Positions 43,818 through 54,730 of a DNA stretch of 64,000 bases are shown here, in pieces. Numbering within the stretch: position 1 is the stretch's first letter; each line of letters begins with the position of its first letter. Source of the stretch: Acanthacorydalis orientalis (lineage: Eukaryota > Arthropoda > Insecta > Megaloptera > Corydalidae); contig CM068313.1 of NCBI GenBank assembly GCA_034766995.1, forward strand, positions 52,896,275-52,960,274, given 5' to 3'. The position numbers and the translations under genes are program-made. The notes beneath the pieces were generated by a model, which made no database searches, had not been told where the DNA came from, and worked only from the letters and a program-made list of their open reading frames with translations.

Positions 43818-43897
43818 AGCTAGAAAAATCAAAAAAGAGAAAAATGTATATGAATTTGAAGATCATAAACCGCAATTATTTTTCTACCAACCGAATA
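43818..43897 (+). mobile_element. Second, detached right end of the same mariner MITE
   Basis: GCTAGAAAAATCAAAAAAGA then NVYEFEDHKPQLFFYQPN in the same frame and a terminal repeat (ACCAACCGAA). It lies 21 bp after the right end of copy 4, so the 3' portion is present twice. Confidence 0.8.
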
Positions 43898-44470
43898 TCA
43901 TCAGTATAAAAAACGAAGAATCCCTAATCTTAAAAGTAAAAGTATTTTTACAAAGTTCGTATTTGAAACATAAGGTTTACTCATTAATCTTTCAGTTCAT
44001 AAATAAATTGAACAATCAGTATATTTTCAATTAAATTTTCTTTTAGATTTAATATTTTTGTACAGTTTGGTCACAATTTGTGTCAAGATTACATTCCATC
44101 CAGACACACACGTGTAATTTAAAATTCATGTATTTGAAATGATTTTCTTAGTAAATTTTAATTCTTTATGATTTAAGATAGTGCTTCTGAAAAGAAAATT
44201 AAAATAAAAATAAAAGTGTTACAAAAATATAAGAAGAGTAGGAATAAATGATATGTAAAATAACATAAAAATATAAAATTATGACATATAGTTTCATTCC
44301 TGCGGCTTAATTCACTTGCATAAATTACTTTTTCATTCAAACCACAAATAGCAAATAAAATTAATCAGAAATGCTCAATAATTGATTATTTATCATTTTT
44401 GATTGTTATTTAAGTGTATCTCAATGGTAATGGCGCTTAGATAAGTAAAAGTATTTTAAACTAATACTAT
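43898..44470. other. AT-rich stretch, nothing recognised
   Basis: No supportable feature. Confidence 0.5.
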
Positions 44471-44567
44471 GGGGTTCTTCACTCTACTAGCTACGTTCGC
44501 CGATCCCGAGGTCTCCTTTCCTGGTCACTTTGCTTGAATCACACACACACACACTCACACACAGACG

Positions 44568-44623
<56 letters not shown>

Positions 44624-44690
44624 TATGACTATATAATTATTTTCGCAAATATTTTGCAACGTAGGTGTTTTGTATTGAATATATATATAC

Positions 44691-44738
<48 letters not shown>

Positions 44739-45190
44739 CACTCTCGCAGATATATAGCAAAGTTGTTGTTTTATAACGCCACACATTTCGTGGTAGTTGT
44801 TTCCTGATCCGGTTCTGGTCCTGGCCCGGTTTTGAAAATTTGCGGGCTGCACACAATATAAGAACAGAAAAAAAACATAAAAAATACATACATTACGGAC
44901 AAAATGATTTTAACTACTAGGATAGGTAACGAACAGACAACACTCACAAACGCATACATTATACATAAACTTGTATTATGTAACAAATTGAATATCAATA
45001 AAGTCATTATTGTATTCTATTCTTCTTGTAGTTGTTGTGATACTAATGTCATATTTTTGTGTGAAAATTTCGTGTAACTTCGGATGTCATCGTTAATAAT
45101 AATTTAATGCAAAATCTCTGCATGTTTTTTTAAAAAAGTTTGTCATTTTTCTGAAATTGTAGGGAATATTTTTTTATATATAGATAGATA
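44471..45190 (+). repeat. Dispersed repeat C, copy 2
   Basis: Aligns with 33360-34240. Corresponding parts are a GC-richer block (CTACGTTCGCCGATCCCGAG), compound (CA)n(TA)n tracts, GGTATGACTATATAATTATT, GTTGTTTTATAACGCCACAC, and GTGTAACTTCGGATGTCATC then GTTAATAATAATTTAAT. The segment 44770-44850 (CTGATCCGGTTCTGGTCCTG) is present here and not obvious in copy 1. Confidence 0.7.
44541..44740. repeat. (CA)n(TA)n microsatellites within repeat C
   Basis: TA tracts at about 44573-44619 and 44681-44739, separated by about 60 bp of repeat C sequence. Confidence 0.95.
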
Positions 45191-45616
45191 ATTGACAGAA
45201 TGATTTTTCTGTGTGTTGGTAGTAAGCGAATGATGAAATCAACGTTGAAATTCGTAAAAAATAATAAAAAATGATCAATAATCAATTACTGAATAATTTA
45301 ATCAGAAAAAAATTATATGTTTTGTGATGGAAGTGAAAAAGATATTTTTTAAAAAAAAAAATGATAGTGAAATTATAAATTGTTCCACTGTTAAAATTTA
45401 ACAAATGTAATTTCGACACAATAGTTATGATTTTATCTCAGCCGGACATTAAAGACTGACGGTTTTGTTAACTCAGGCATTAATTTTCAGGACGTATTAG
45501 CTGAATAGTATTCAGTTGATTAAAATAAGAATTAGTACTTAAATGAGACAATAAAGAAATCTCTCTAATGTAAGACTAAAATAAGTATGGGAAATTATGA
45601 ATTATAATCAATAAAA
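45191..45616. other. AT-rich spacer
   Basis: Nothing recognised. Confidence 0.5.
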
Positions 45617-45641
45617 CATGCACACACACATACACACATAA

Positions 45642-45682
<41 letters not shown>

Positions 45683-45699
45683 ATTGCATATGTGAGAGG

Positions 45700-45747
<48 letters not shown>

Positions 45748-45765
45748 GTGTGTGTGTGTGTTTGT
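45617..45765. repeat. (CA)n(TA)n(TG)n compound microsatellite
   Basis: Order CA, TA, TG, spacer, TA, TG. The CA and TG runs around the TA tracts make a near-palindromic arrangement. Confidence 0.95.
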
Positions 45766-46102
45766 AATTTAAAAGCAAATTATTTGCATCAAGAATTAGG
45801 ATTCAATTCTTTTGGTTTTCTCTGTAGAATCAACATTAAGCTTGAAAAATCATTTCCACATATACCATTTGAAGTAAAAGGCTCATCAGAATAATATATT
45901 CCGATGAAAGAATCTAATCTGGCCTGAATTTTATCTTCTCTTTTTTTCTTATAAAAGTTCTTCATAACAAACAACTAAATCCTAAGCTTTTCTTGAATAT
46001 CAGGCATTTTTATCGTTTTCGTTAGCATTTCTGTATTATTCTTCGGCATTAAATTATAAACAGTAGTGATTTGAGTAAAAATAATTAATAAAAATTTCAA
46101 TA
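45766..46102. other. Unannotated stretch
   Basis: A 61-codon minus-strand frame (45789-45974) reads KKREDKIQARLDSFIGIYYS and SNGICGNDFSSLML. It does not match a family I know, but its composition is more protein-like than nearby frames. It may be a relic linked to the piggyBac-like end that follows. Confidence 0.3.
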
Positions 46103-46240
46103 TTAACCCTTTCGCTACTACAGGCGACTATAGTCGGTCTCCAAGAAACGCTCTTCATATAATACAGGTGACTATGGTCGCTCGCCATGATCAAATGATC
46201 TTCATATGCTACTGATAGTCGCCTGATATATAGCATTCAC
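46103..46240. mobile_element. piggyBac-like terminal segment with subterminal palindromes
   Basis: TTAA at 46103-46106 is followed by CCCTTTCGC. Then come three imperfect ~45-bp units that share ACAGG(C/T)GACTAT(A/G)GTCG, the first containing the perfect palindrome CGACTATAGTCG (46125-46136). The first two units end in CTTCAT. This is the same architecture as the elements at 23.4 and 32.3 kb. The other end was not found; a microsatellite follows. Confidence 0.6.
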
Positions 46241-46287
46241 TTAAAATCACTCACTCAAAGTTAATTAATAAATTAAAAATATCCTAT

Positions 46288-46291
46288 ATAT

Positions 46292-46351
<60 letters not shown>

Positions 46352-46378
46352 GTATATATATATATATGTATGTATATC
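46288..46378. repeat. (TA)n microsatellite
   Basis: TA tract with TGTA interruptions. Confidence 0.95.
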
Positions 46379-47174
46379 CGTATTAAAAATGAAATATGAC
46401 TGTATTGTGAAACAAATTTATATTGTTTGTTTTTCTTTTATATTACAAGTAAATTAGAGTTAGGTTATTAGTAATTATTGTAATCGGTTACCATTTGATC
46501 AATCATTTTCACCGATTTAGTTCCATTGTGAATTTTCTTGTATTGTTGCAATAAATAATTAAAATTAATTAATGTAACAGTACTGAAATTATTTTTAACT
46601 TGTTCTTTTTCAATTTGTTTGTATTGCTTTTTTTTAATTAGCTAAACGAGTGAAACATCAAACTATTTCCACATTGGTTATATATCACCTACAAATTTAA
46701 TATAAAAATCATTTTATGCTGAAAAGAATGTATAACTTGTTTGAAAAACTCACAATAAGAATATATTTTCATTCTAATATGTAAAATTAATCGAATTGAG
46801 AGAAAAAACGATCAATTCGAATGAGTATACCAAAAAAAGCGTATAATAAAAGTAACTAACGTACAAATTAACATAGTGATCTACATTTGAAATTCGCACT
46901 GGTAAGATAGACAGTGCGGCGTAGTACAAATATTCGTTGTGGATATATAAGTAAAAAAGGGCACGATATGTGAACACCTGTTTTGTAATCAGCTTAAGTA
47001 GTCACCCGTACACGTAACCCACGATAGGCTTATGCACCGATTATGACAGACTTGATAGATGAATAGAATCGACCGTTCAACCTGTGCCGGTTCGCCTAAC
47101 AGTACTTCCTTCTTCTTGGCCACGCATGCTCGTTTGTTAATTGTTCTTTCATACAAGAAGTTCGCAATGTTTAC
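46379..47174. other. AT-rich stretch with less AT-rich patch at 46990-47170
   Basis: The patch (CACCCGTACACGTAACCCAC, ACCTGTGCCGGTTCGCC, CTTGGCCACGCATGCTCG) has no transposon hallmark and no long frame. The remainder is plain AT-rich sequence. Confidence 0.4.
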
Positions 47175-47222
47175 GTGTATATATGTATTATATATATATA
47201 TATATATGTTTGTATGTGTGTG
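47175..47222. repeat. (TA)n microsatellite
   Basis: TA tract followed by a TG-rich run. Confidence 0.9.
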
Positions 47223-47685
47223 AATCTGTCGGATGAGTCGACAAGTATATTCATCGTATTTTTTGGGTCGTCACTTATGTACGTGCTGAATTGATACCGC
47301 AGAATTGTTAACAGCGATCATTGTTGACCTACATTTTTTTTCGGTATGAGAACGGGCGTGGTCTGTTTTCGTATGAAAAAAATATGTATTGTATTCGTAT
47401 GAAGAAGGCATTATTATATTTTTAGGTGCAAAACTACTTTCGATTCGAATATTTTTATGAAATTACATGCACGTTCGCACATTTAATAAACATCTGGCCG
47501 TAATTTCTAAGAGAAATACTTCATGTTACTCTGTTTGTTTTATATACATATTTTATGTTAAAATGGTAAAATTACATTACCAATATTAACATATGCTGTA
47601 TTAAACGGTCTTTAATTGAGATTAAAATTTAAATATAACCTAAAAGTGTTAAATTATGTAGGTTGAGTAATTATCTCGTTCTCTC
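47223..47685. other. Unannotated stretch
   Basis: Somewhat less AT-rich up to 47360. Nothing recognised. Confidence 0.4.
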
Positions 47686-48017
47686 TGTGTATATATATAT
47701 AATGATTCAATCCAGGCTTCCGCATGAAAGTATTAAAAAAAAATTAATTTTTGCGTTTTTTTTTATACTTTCGTGGGGAAGCCTAATTTGAAAAACCCTA
47801 TATATATATATAGAGTGATTCAACTTAGCCTTCCCCACGAAAGTATTAAAAAAAACGCAAAAATAATTATTTTTAATACTTTCATGCGGAGGCCTGGATT
47901 GAATTATCATATATATATATATATATATATATATGATAGGCTTCCCCACGAAAGTATTAAAAAAAACGCAAATATTAATTATTTTTTATTACTTTCATGT
48001 GGAAGCCTGGATTGATT

Positions 48018-48020
<3 letters not shown>

Positions 48021-48104
<84 letters not shown>
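48021..48104. repeat. (TA)n spacer in the foldback array
   Basis: About 80 bp of TA. Confidence 0.95.
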
Positions 48105-48108
<4 letters not shown>

Positions 48109-48198
48109 GATTCAACTTAGGCTTCCCCACGAAAGTATTAAAAAAACCAAAATTTAGTGATTTTTTACTATTTTCATGTGGAGGACTGGATTGAATCA

Positions 48199-48321
<123 letters not shown>

Positions 48322-48420
48322 TATTCAACTTAGGCTTCCCCACGAAAGTATTAAAGAATAAACGCAAAATTTTGTTATTTTTCACTACTTTCATGTAGAA
48401 GCCTGGATTAAATCATCATT

Positions 48421-48589
48421 ATTATATATATATATATTCGTGTACATAGAAGGATTGAAGATGTTGCTAAAATTAAAAAAAATAGACATAAAAAATGTGC
48501 TAATGACATAAAAAATATTAAAATGTTTGTTCTAAAAATCAAAAAATAAATAAGGATATAACTAGATATTACCTTATATATGTACATGT

Positions 48590-48642
<53 letters not shown>

Positions 48643-48650
48643 CATATATA
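48421..48650. other. Spacer with (TA)n
   Basis: Short AT-rich sequence with TA tracts at 48423-48437 and 48589-48637. Confidence 0.6.
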
Positions 48651-48860
48651 GATGATTAAATGAAGCTTCTACATGAAAGTATTAAAAAAATTGCAAAAAT
48701 TAAAAAAATTATATCACCCACATCACTCATTTAGTACTAATTTTAATTGTATTTTAGTATTGTATTGAACTAAAATACTAAATAAAAAATAACATGTCTT
48801 TTCTTAACCCCTACGTCCTCTTTTAATACTTACATGTGGAAGCCTAAATTGAATCACCTA
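48651..48860. mobile_element. Foldback MITE, long form
   Basis: Ends GATTAAATGAAGCTTCTACA and TGTGGAAGCCTAAATTGAAT are inverted, with the inner inverted repeat TAGTATTGTATTGAACTAAA. It is the same family as 30382-30590 and 49816-50004. Confidence 0.85.
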
Positions 48861-48934
48861 TGTATAGTGTATAATATTCGCATATGAGATCTTGTGCTAA
48901 TAGGAGGTTCAGATATGAAGTTAAAATTTATCCT

Positions 48935-48938
<4 letters not shown>

Positions 48939-48977
<39 letters not shown>
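48939..48977. repeat. (TA)n microsatellite
   Basis: TA tract. Confidence 0.95.
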
Positions 48978-48981
<4 letters not shown>

Positions 48982-49265
48982 TATTTCATTCAAACAAATT
49001 ATTGACTCAAAATCAAAAAGCGTTTGATTAGTCGTAAGTAATTGCAATACAAAGAGGCTAGAGCTGTGCGTTCTGTAGTTTTGGAATGTTTTTTTTTCCG
49101 GTGTATAAGCCAGCCGATTTCAAAACCGGACTTGAGAAGAGTGTGGATATTAGAAAAAACCATTCTGTAGTAGCATTATCTTTCTTTTTGTAACTGTATT
49201 GGACAACCTGCTGGTCGATTACTTATCTAGATTATGTATGTTTTATGACTATTTATGAGACATAT

Positions 49266-49759
49266 TATGTGCACATATTAATTCAGTGCATTTTTTTTAT
49301 AAAACATGAACGTTAACTGAAAAATGGAATACGTTTGAATCCTCTAAATATCTTACATTATTTATTTATAACTTTGATCTATCTGTCAAGTAATTGACGA
49401 ATCTCTTATCAAAAAATGGCGGCTTTGAGTCGATGAAGTCGTAACGCATTTTCTGACCTTTTTTATTGTTCTAACATTGCTTGCTGTATGCGCCAAAACA
49501 ACTAAAAAACTAAACAAATCATTTTCTCGCCTTCGACAGCATTTTTTCATTTTGAATGTGAATAGTATGTAATACCTTATATGCTGTTTTTCAGAAGCCA
49601 TCCTGTTCACTATTGTTTTGTGAGGTTGTGGCAAAGATATATTTTTTAAATGTTAAGGTTAGCATTTGAAAATCCTAAAACGAAAAGAAAATATTATAAT
49701 TGAAAACAGAGTTATGATTGATTCAATTTAAAGACAAAGAATTAATTTTTACACTTAAT
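49266..49759 (-). mobile_element. Mariner-type MITE, family 2
   Basis: The right end, complemented, is TTAAGTGTAAAAATTAATTC; the left end is degraded (ATTAATTCAGTGCA). The minus strand encodes MASEKQHIRYYILFTFK (start of the helix-turn-helix region) and then FIDSKPPFFDKRFVNYLTDR near the C-terminus. As in the copy at 20872-21415, the middle of the transposase is gone, so the two copies share the deletion. Confidence 0.75.
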
Positions 49760-49815
49760 ATTTTTTATATGCTAGATACGAATATCACAGTCGGTATATA
49801 TGATCTTTTTATATA

Positions 49816-50004
49816 GAATGCTTCAATTTAGGCTTCCACATGAAAGTATTAAAAAAAATGCAAAAATTAAAAAAATCATGTTATTTGATTTAGTATTTTA
49901 GTTCAATTTAATACTAAAATACAATTGAGCTGAAGTAAAAACATGATTTTTTTAATTTTTGCTTTTTTTAATTCTTGCATGTGGAAGCCTAAATTGAATT
50001 ACCA
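49816..50004. mobile_element. Foldback MITE, long form
   Basis: Outer inverted repeats are GCTTCAATTTAGGCTTCCAC and GTGGAAGCCTAAATTGAATT. Inner inverted repeat: TTTAGTATTTTAGTTCAATT with TAATACTAAAATACAATTGA. It is the cleanest long-form copy. Confidence 0.88.
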
Positions 50005-50521
50005 TTAAATCAGTTCATTGTAGAATAGTATACAGACAAATTGATTAAATTGTGAAAATATTTAAAGCTGCCATAGATTTTAATGTGGTTAAGCTGACAT
50101 TTACTAAACCAAATTAATGAATTTTGTTTTTCTATACACTTGGGTCTCTTTTATGCGATGGAAAAAGAATCAGAATCGTGGAATCGTGTAGATAGAACGA
50201 AAGATAATAAGAAAAATATACAAAAAAGTGTAAAAGTGAATATAATATGTTAAAAATCGTATAACTGTGAACAAATCATGTTAAAAAACTGTAACTGTGA
50301 ATTGTATAAAAAAATACTATATAAAAAGATACCCAAGAGTACACACTTAATGTATTCTATTTTTTTTTTTTTTTTTATTGGAACAGGTTTTTAGCTACCC
50401 GAAAGATTTCAATTACAAAATATTTAAATCTTATTCTTTGATAAATAAACTATTGATTGTAAAATTATATCTCTCTATTAATAACCATCGATCCTGTTAC
50501 GGTCATTTTTTTATATTTGTG
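50005..50521. other. AT-rich stretch, nothing recognised
   Basis: It includes a 20-base T run near 50360. Confidence 0.5.
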
Positions 50522-50620
50522 TTCTGATTGGTTGATGGTGATCACGTGATCTGCTTCTTTGATTGGTTGATGGTGATTGCATGATCTGGCTTCTGATTGA
50601 TTAACGATTATACCATCTGT
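50522..50620. repeat. Minisatellite with CCAAT and E-box motifs
   Basis: Three units start at 50522, 50555 and 50591 with TTCT(TT)GATTG. The first two contain GATTGGTTGATGGTGAT and ATGATCTG/GTGATCTG. Each of these two carries an inverted CCAAT (ATTGG). Unit 1 also carries the 10-bp palindrome ATCACGTGAT with an E-box (50541-50550). Whether it is regulatory is unknown. The related CATCAACCAATC occurs at 24585. Confidence 0.7.
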
Positions 50621-50839
50621 GTTTACTGTCATTATTAATATTTATTAACATTTTCAAGTTTGTTTTTTTATGCAGTTTTTAAACTTGCTGTTGAGCTTCT
50701 TTCTCTTGAGTCTTCTTGGTTGTTGCGTTCGAGTTTTAGATTAATTTTTCTGTGCCTCGATATTTTCTTTCAATTCTTCTTTCCTCTACACAGTCTTATT
50801 TCTTTCCTTTTTTATTTAGCTTATGTAAAACACATTTTC
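50621..50839. other. Pyrimidine-rich stretch
   Basis: The plus strand is T/C-rich, with one 61-codon frame (50660-50845) lacking recognisable features. Confidence 0.4.
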
Positions 50840-50950
50840 AAGTAACACTTTAAAAGTGCGGAGCGAGTGTTAGCGAACTGAAGATCTCCTCCCAAGTTTC
50901 GGCGACGAAAGCGAATAGGGGGCGGAAACTCCTGGTTTTTATTCAGAAAA
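50840..50950 (-). repeat. GC-richer block of repeat C, inverted
   Basis: The complement reads CCGCCCCCTATTCGCTTTCG, then AGTTCGCTAACACTCGCT and TTTAAAGTGTTAC. This parallels TTTAAAGTGTTACTAAGCGG and CCCCCTATTCGCTACGCTCG at 33506-33555, with the order partly rearranged. Confidence 0.55.
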
Positions 50951-51051
50951 TATTACAAAAATATCGAATAAATTACTCCATTGTATTAAACGATGCTTTT
51001 TTTACTTTTTATTAATGATCAATTTTATATTATAGACATGTATTTATATAT

Positions 51052-51086
51052 ATTTTTAACTGTTTTTTTTTCTTTTTCAGGTAAGT
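51052..51086 (+). promoter_or_regulatory. Candidate recursive splice (ratchet) site 2
   Basis: A TTTTTAACTG branch-like sequence is followed by a pure pyrimidine run, TTTTTTTTTCTTTTTCAG, ending at 51080. The perfect 5' splice site GTAAGT begins at 51081. The acceptor and donor abut with no exon between them, the recursive-splicing consensus. It has the same strand as the site at 29054, 22 kb upstream. Confidence 0.65.
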
Positions 51087-51448
51087 CTTCTTATTCATTG
51101 ATACTAATAAGTTGGTAAGATTCTATTTAATTATATAAATTAAATACAGAATTTATAAAAAAATATTTTCAAGTCTGAAATTTGAAAAAACAAATTAAGT
51201 TGCATTAAAGATAAAATCGCATTTGTCATTTAATACTTTTTATATAATTTTAATTGTTAGAGTTGGACAAATAGCCTATTGTATCGTGTCTACTATCCCA
51301 TAAAAAACAGTCTACTTAATTTGTTTGAAAAAATATCTATTTAAAGAGAAAAAAATGTCTCGGACTAATGTTCTGTTAATTATCATTTGTTCTTATTGAA
51401 ACACATTTTCGTTACAAGCCCGCTTTTGTATATAAAGAACATAAAACG

Positions 51449-51452
<4 letters not shown>
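51087..51452. other. AT-rich spacer
   Basis: Nothing recognised. Confidence 0.5.

Positions 51453-51502
<50 letters not shown>
51453..51502. repeat. (TA)n microsatellite
   Basis: TA tract. Confidence 0.95.
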
Positions 51503-51505
<3 letters not shown>

Positions 51506-52115
51506 TACCATACAAAGAAACGTCCGATAAATAATAAAAATTACGTATGTCTGGCGAACAAACAATGGGTGAATGCATATGCAGATCGATAATATGTCTG
51601 TCGGTTCTTGTTCGCTTTCTTTTACGACATCACTTGCTGAAACGTCTTCCGCTCTGTCAGTCAGAAACGTTTGTTTTTATTTTCACACGAGGTCACTCCA
51701 CCGCATCAATGGATATTATTCGTCTTATACCTATTTGTTATTGCTATCGTTTTATCTATTTCAATAGAAGCGGTTGAAAAAAAAGAAGGTGTTTTTATAT
51801 AATAGCCGATGTGCACACTTCATTCAAATATGCAGTTTCTAAAAAAATATCGTTTTTTTTTGTCATTTACGGGAAATACAATTTTAAATTATATACCAAA
51901 TAAAAGTATGAAAAACGTTTATTATATGGTTATCAATTTGAGTATATATTGTAAATTTATAGTTTCCAAAAAACATTTATATGAAAGAAACAAGGAAGAA
52001 ATACTATTTTCATATTGCAGTATGAATTTAATTTTTTGATTCATTAGTTTTAATTTCAAAGATATGGTACTTAAACTAAATCATTAATCATAATAAATAT
52101 ACTTTAATCTGAATA
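51503..52115. other. Unannotated stretch with less AT-rich patch at 51540-51780
   Basis: The patch has two overlapping plus-strand frames of 64 and 76 codons without recognisable motifs. It could be a conserved element of the host gene; unproven. Confidence 0.4.
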
Positions 52116-52119
52116 TTTG

Positions 52120-53472
52120 TGCGGTCTCCATTTACGCGAATTCGCTTTAACGCGATTCAAAAATTTTTTAATTTTAAATAATCAACTAGACACAAGTTGT
52201 CATCAAAATGCATAACTTTATCATATAAATGTATCACATATTGTATACACATTTCAATTATACAATTTCTGAAATTCCTCAATTTAATTTATTCATTAAT
52301 CTTATTTAAAATTGTGTAGTAGGCATATGTAGTTTAGTAAAAATAAATAGTAAAATTAAATAAATAAAATAAATAGTAAAAATAAATAAAATAAATAAAA
52401 AGTAAAAATAAATAAATAGTAAAAAATTGTGTAGGTCGTGTATTATAAACCGTAGATACGCGATAGATTAATAAATAATGCCATCATCAAGGGGAACATC
52501 AAATAAAATGATTGAGAAAAAGACAAGAACTCAGATAAGCTTAGAAATTAAATTAAAAATTATCGAGACGTTAGAAAAATGTGAAAAATTAATAATTTTG
52601 CTAGACTGTACAATCTTAACGAGTCTACGATTCGTATGATTTTTTAAAAAATGCCAACGTTATTAAAATGGCAGTGAAAGAAGCCATACCAACAAATTTT
52701 AAAATAGTGAAATATGCAAGAAACATTATTATGGTGAAAATGGAAAAGTTATTATAATCAGTGGATAGAAGACAATAACAAAGTCACACTGGTATGGAGA
52801 CATGTATTATACAAAATAAGGCTTTGTAAATTTTTAATCAGTTGAAAAGAAAATGATGAAAGGCAAAATGAAGAAAAGATTGAAGAAGGAGATGAAAAAA
52901 GTCATTGTCTTTCGTTGCCTTCAGTGCAGGTTAGATTAATAAATTCAAGAAAAAATACCATCATATCATACCAACAACATCAAGTTTGTGGGCGAGGCTG
53001 CTAGTGCTGATAAGGAAGCAGCTACTGAATTTGTAAAATCTTTTAAAATTTTCATTGAAAATAACGGTTGCAATGCTCAAGTTGGTTGGTTATTGGGGTT
53101 TTAGGGCGCATCGAACAATGTTCAATGCAAGTGTTTAATACTTGCGAAACCGGATTGTTTTGGAAGCGTATGCCAAGTCGTACATTTATATTGAAAGAAG
53201 AAAAAGTAGCTCTTTTTTCAAGTCTGCTAAAGACATCCTCACACTGATATTCAATGGCAATGCTAGCGGTGACTACAAATGCAAATCACTTTTGATTTAC
53301 CACTCTGCTAATCCACGAGTTCTCAAACATGTTGATAAATCTTGTCTTCTAGTCCACTGAAAGTCCAATAAAAAATCATGGATAGGTGAAGAGCAACTTT
53401 CTATGGCTCCATTTACGCAGTTTTTATTTACGCGCTGTTTTGGTGGAACCATTTCTCGTGTAAATAGAGGGA
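52120..53472 (+). mobile_element. Tigger (pogo-group) element, internally deleted
   Basis: The terminal repeats are related: GGTCTCCATTTACGCGAATT on the left and, complemented, TCCCTCTATTTACACGAG on the right, with further TTTACGCG motifs inside each end. The plus strand from 52478 encodes a CENP-B-type helix-turn-helix N-terminus (MPSSRGTSNKMIEKKTRTQI, SLEIKLKIIETLEKCEKL). Then come FKIVKYARN, FVGEAASADKEAATEFVKSF, the first catalytic block VFNTCETGLFWKRMPSRTFI, FNGNASGDYKCKSLLIYHSA and NPRVLKHVDKSC. The catalytic aspartate of the usual DETGLFWK is cysteine (codon 53143-53145). The C-terminal third is deleted. Frameshifts are present. Confidence 0.88.
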
Positions 53473-53534
53473 TTATAATATATTTATAGGGAGCGTTCTA
53501 GCGGAGAAGAGTGTGTAACGAAAGAGTTAAAGTA

Positions 53535-54728
53535 AGGTCCGTTCAGTAGTTAGAAAAAAATTTTGAAGGATAAAAATGATATCTACATTTGTATATTATT
53601 TTTTCACATAGCCACCATTAATTTTCATGCATTTTTGATATCGTGGCATGAGCTTTTTATTCCCGTCTTGAAAAAATCTGTTTCCTATGAACTGAATCAA
53701 TTAGTAACTCCTGTCTTCAGTTCTTTGTCATTTTCAAAGTTTTGAAATTCGAATCATTTCTTTAGGTGAAAGGACAGGTGGTAATCGTTTAGCGCGAGAT
53801 CGAAGCTATAGGGTGAGTGGCCAAAAATTCCCCATCCATTCTTACACATTTGAATAGTTCAAGCTGCGGTATGAGGTCGTGCTTTATTGTAAAAAAGTAC
53901 AATCTCACTGGACACAAACACACTTCTTCTGTTTTGAATAGCATGTCTTAGTTTACTCATCTTTTCACAATACACAACTGTATGAATCGTCATTCTACGT
54001 TTAATAAAATCAGTAACAAGACTCCTTTTTATCTCAGAAAACAGTGGCCAAGATTTCCCTAACGGAAGGCGCTTACTAAAACTTCTTTGCTTTCGTAAAC
54101 GACGAATAATAACTATTTCATTGATTATTCTTTTGATTTGACGTTTGTGTAGGAAATTTAGATCTCACATCTAGTCACAATGTGGCTGAAAAGTGGCTTC
54201 CTTCATTTTCCCGGCATTAAAGAAATAGGTTAAATGAATCCACACGCTTTTGCTTTTATACATCATTGTATATTTTTATTACCTATATAGAACACATTTT
54301 TTTATAGCCTAGATTTTCTGCCTTAAGTTTATAAATCCAGATCTTTGAAATGGTGATATCAAAAATATACCACCAAGCAACTGATGTAAAAAAATGGTAG
54401 TACACACTTAAGTACCACCAGACTTGAAACAGTTAAATAAACGACACCATTGCCTAACCTTATTGTCACTTATAACATGTTGCTCATAAACCTCACAAAG
54501 TTGCCTCTCAATTTCAACATTAGTTTTGTTTTCTTCTAACAAAAACCAGATTAGAGAACGAACCACGCTATTGGAGGGATTATTCATTGTTGTGTTCATT
54601 ATAAATCACTCACACGTGGCACCAAAGAAGAATCCGTGGACGACAAAATGACTAATGGCTTGCAAACCTATTGCGCATGCGCGGTCTCGTCATCCATGTT
54701 TAATCAGCGGTAATTACAAAACGGACCT
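53535..54728 (-). mobile_element. Mariner-family element with AGGTCCGTT ends, broken
   Basis: TA duplications lie at 53533-53534 and 54729-54730. The ends are AGGTCCGTTCAGTAGTTA and, complemented, AGGTCCGTTTTGTAATTA. The minus strand from 54599 encodes MNTTMNNPSNSVVRSLIWFL, NVEIERQLCEVYEQHV and DNKVRQWCRLFN (helix-turn-helix). Further on come HTVVYCEKMSKLRHAIQNRR, VLFYNKARPHTAA (second block), IFGHSPYSFDLALNDYHLSF (third) and KLMPRYQKCMKINGGYVKK to a stop. The second-block aspartate (HDNARPH) is asparagine at codon 53886-53888. The region of the first block is degraded. Length is 1194 bp. Confidence 0.92.
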
Positions 54729-54730
54729 TA

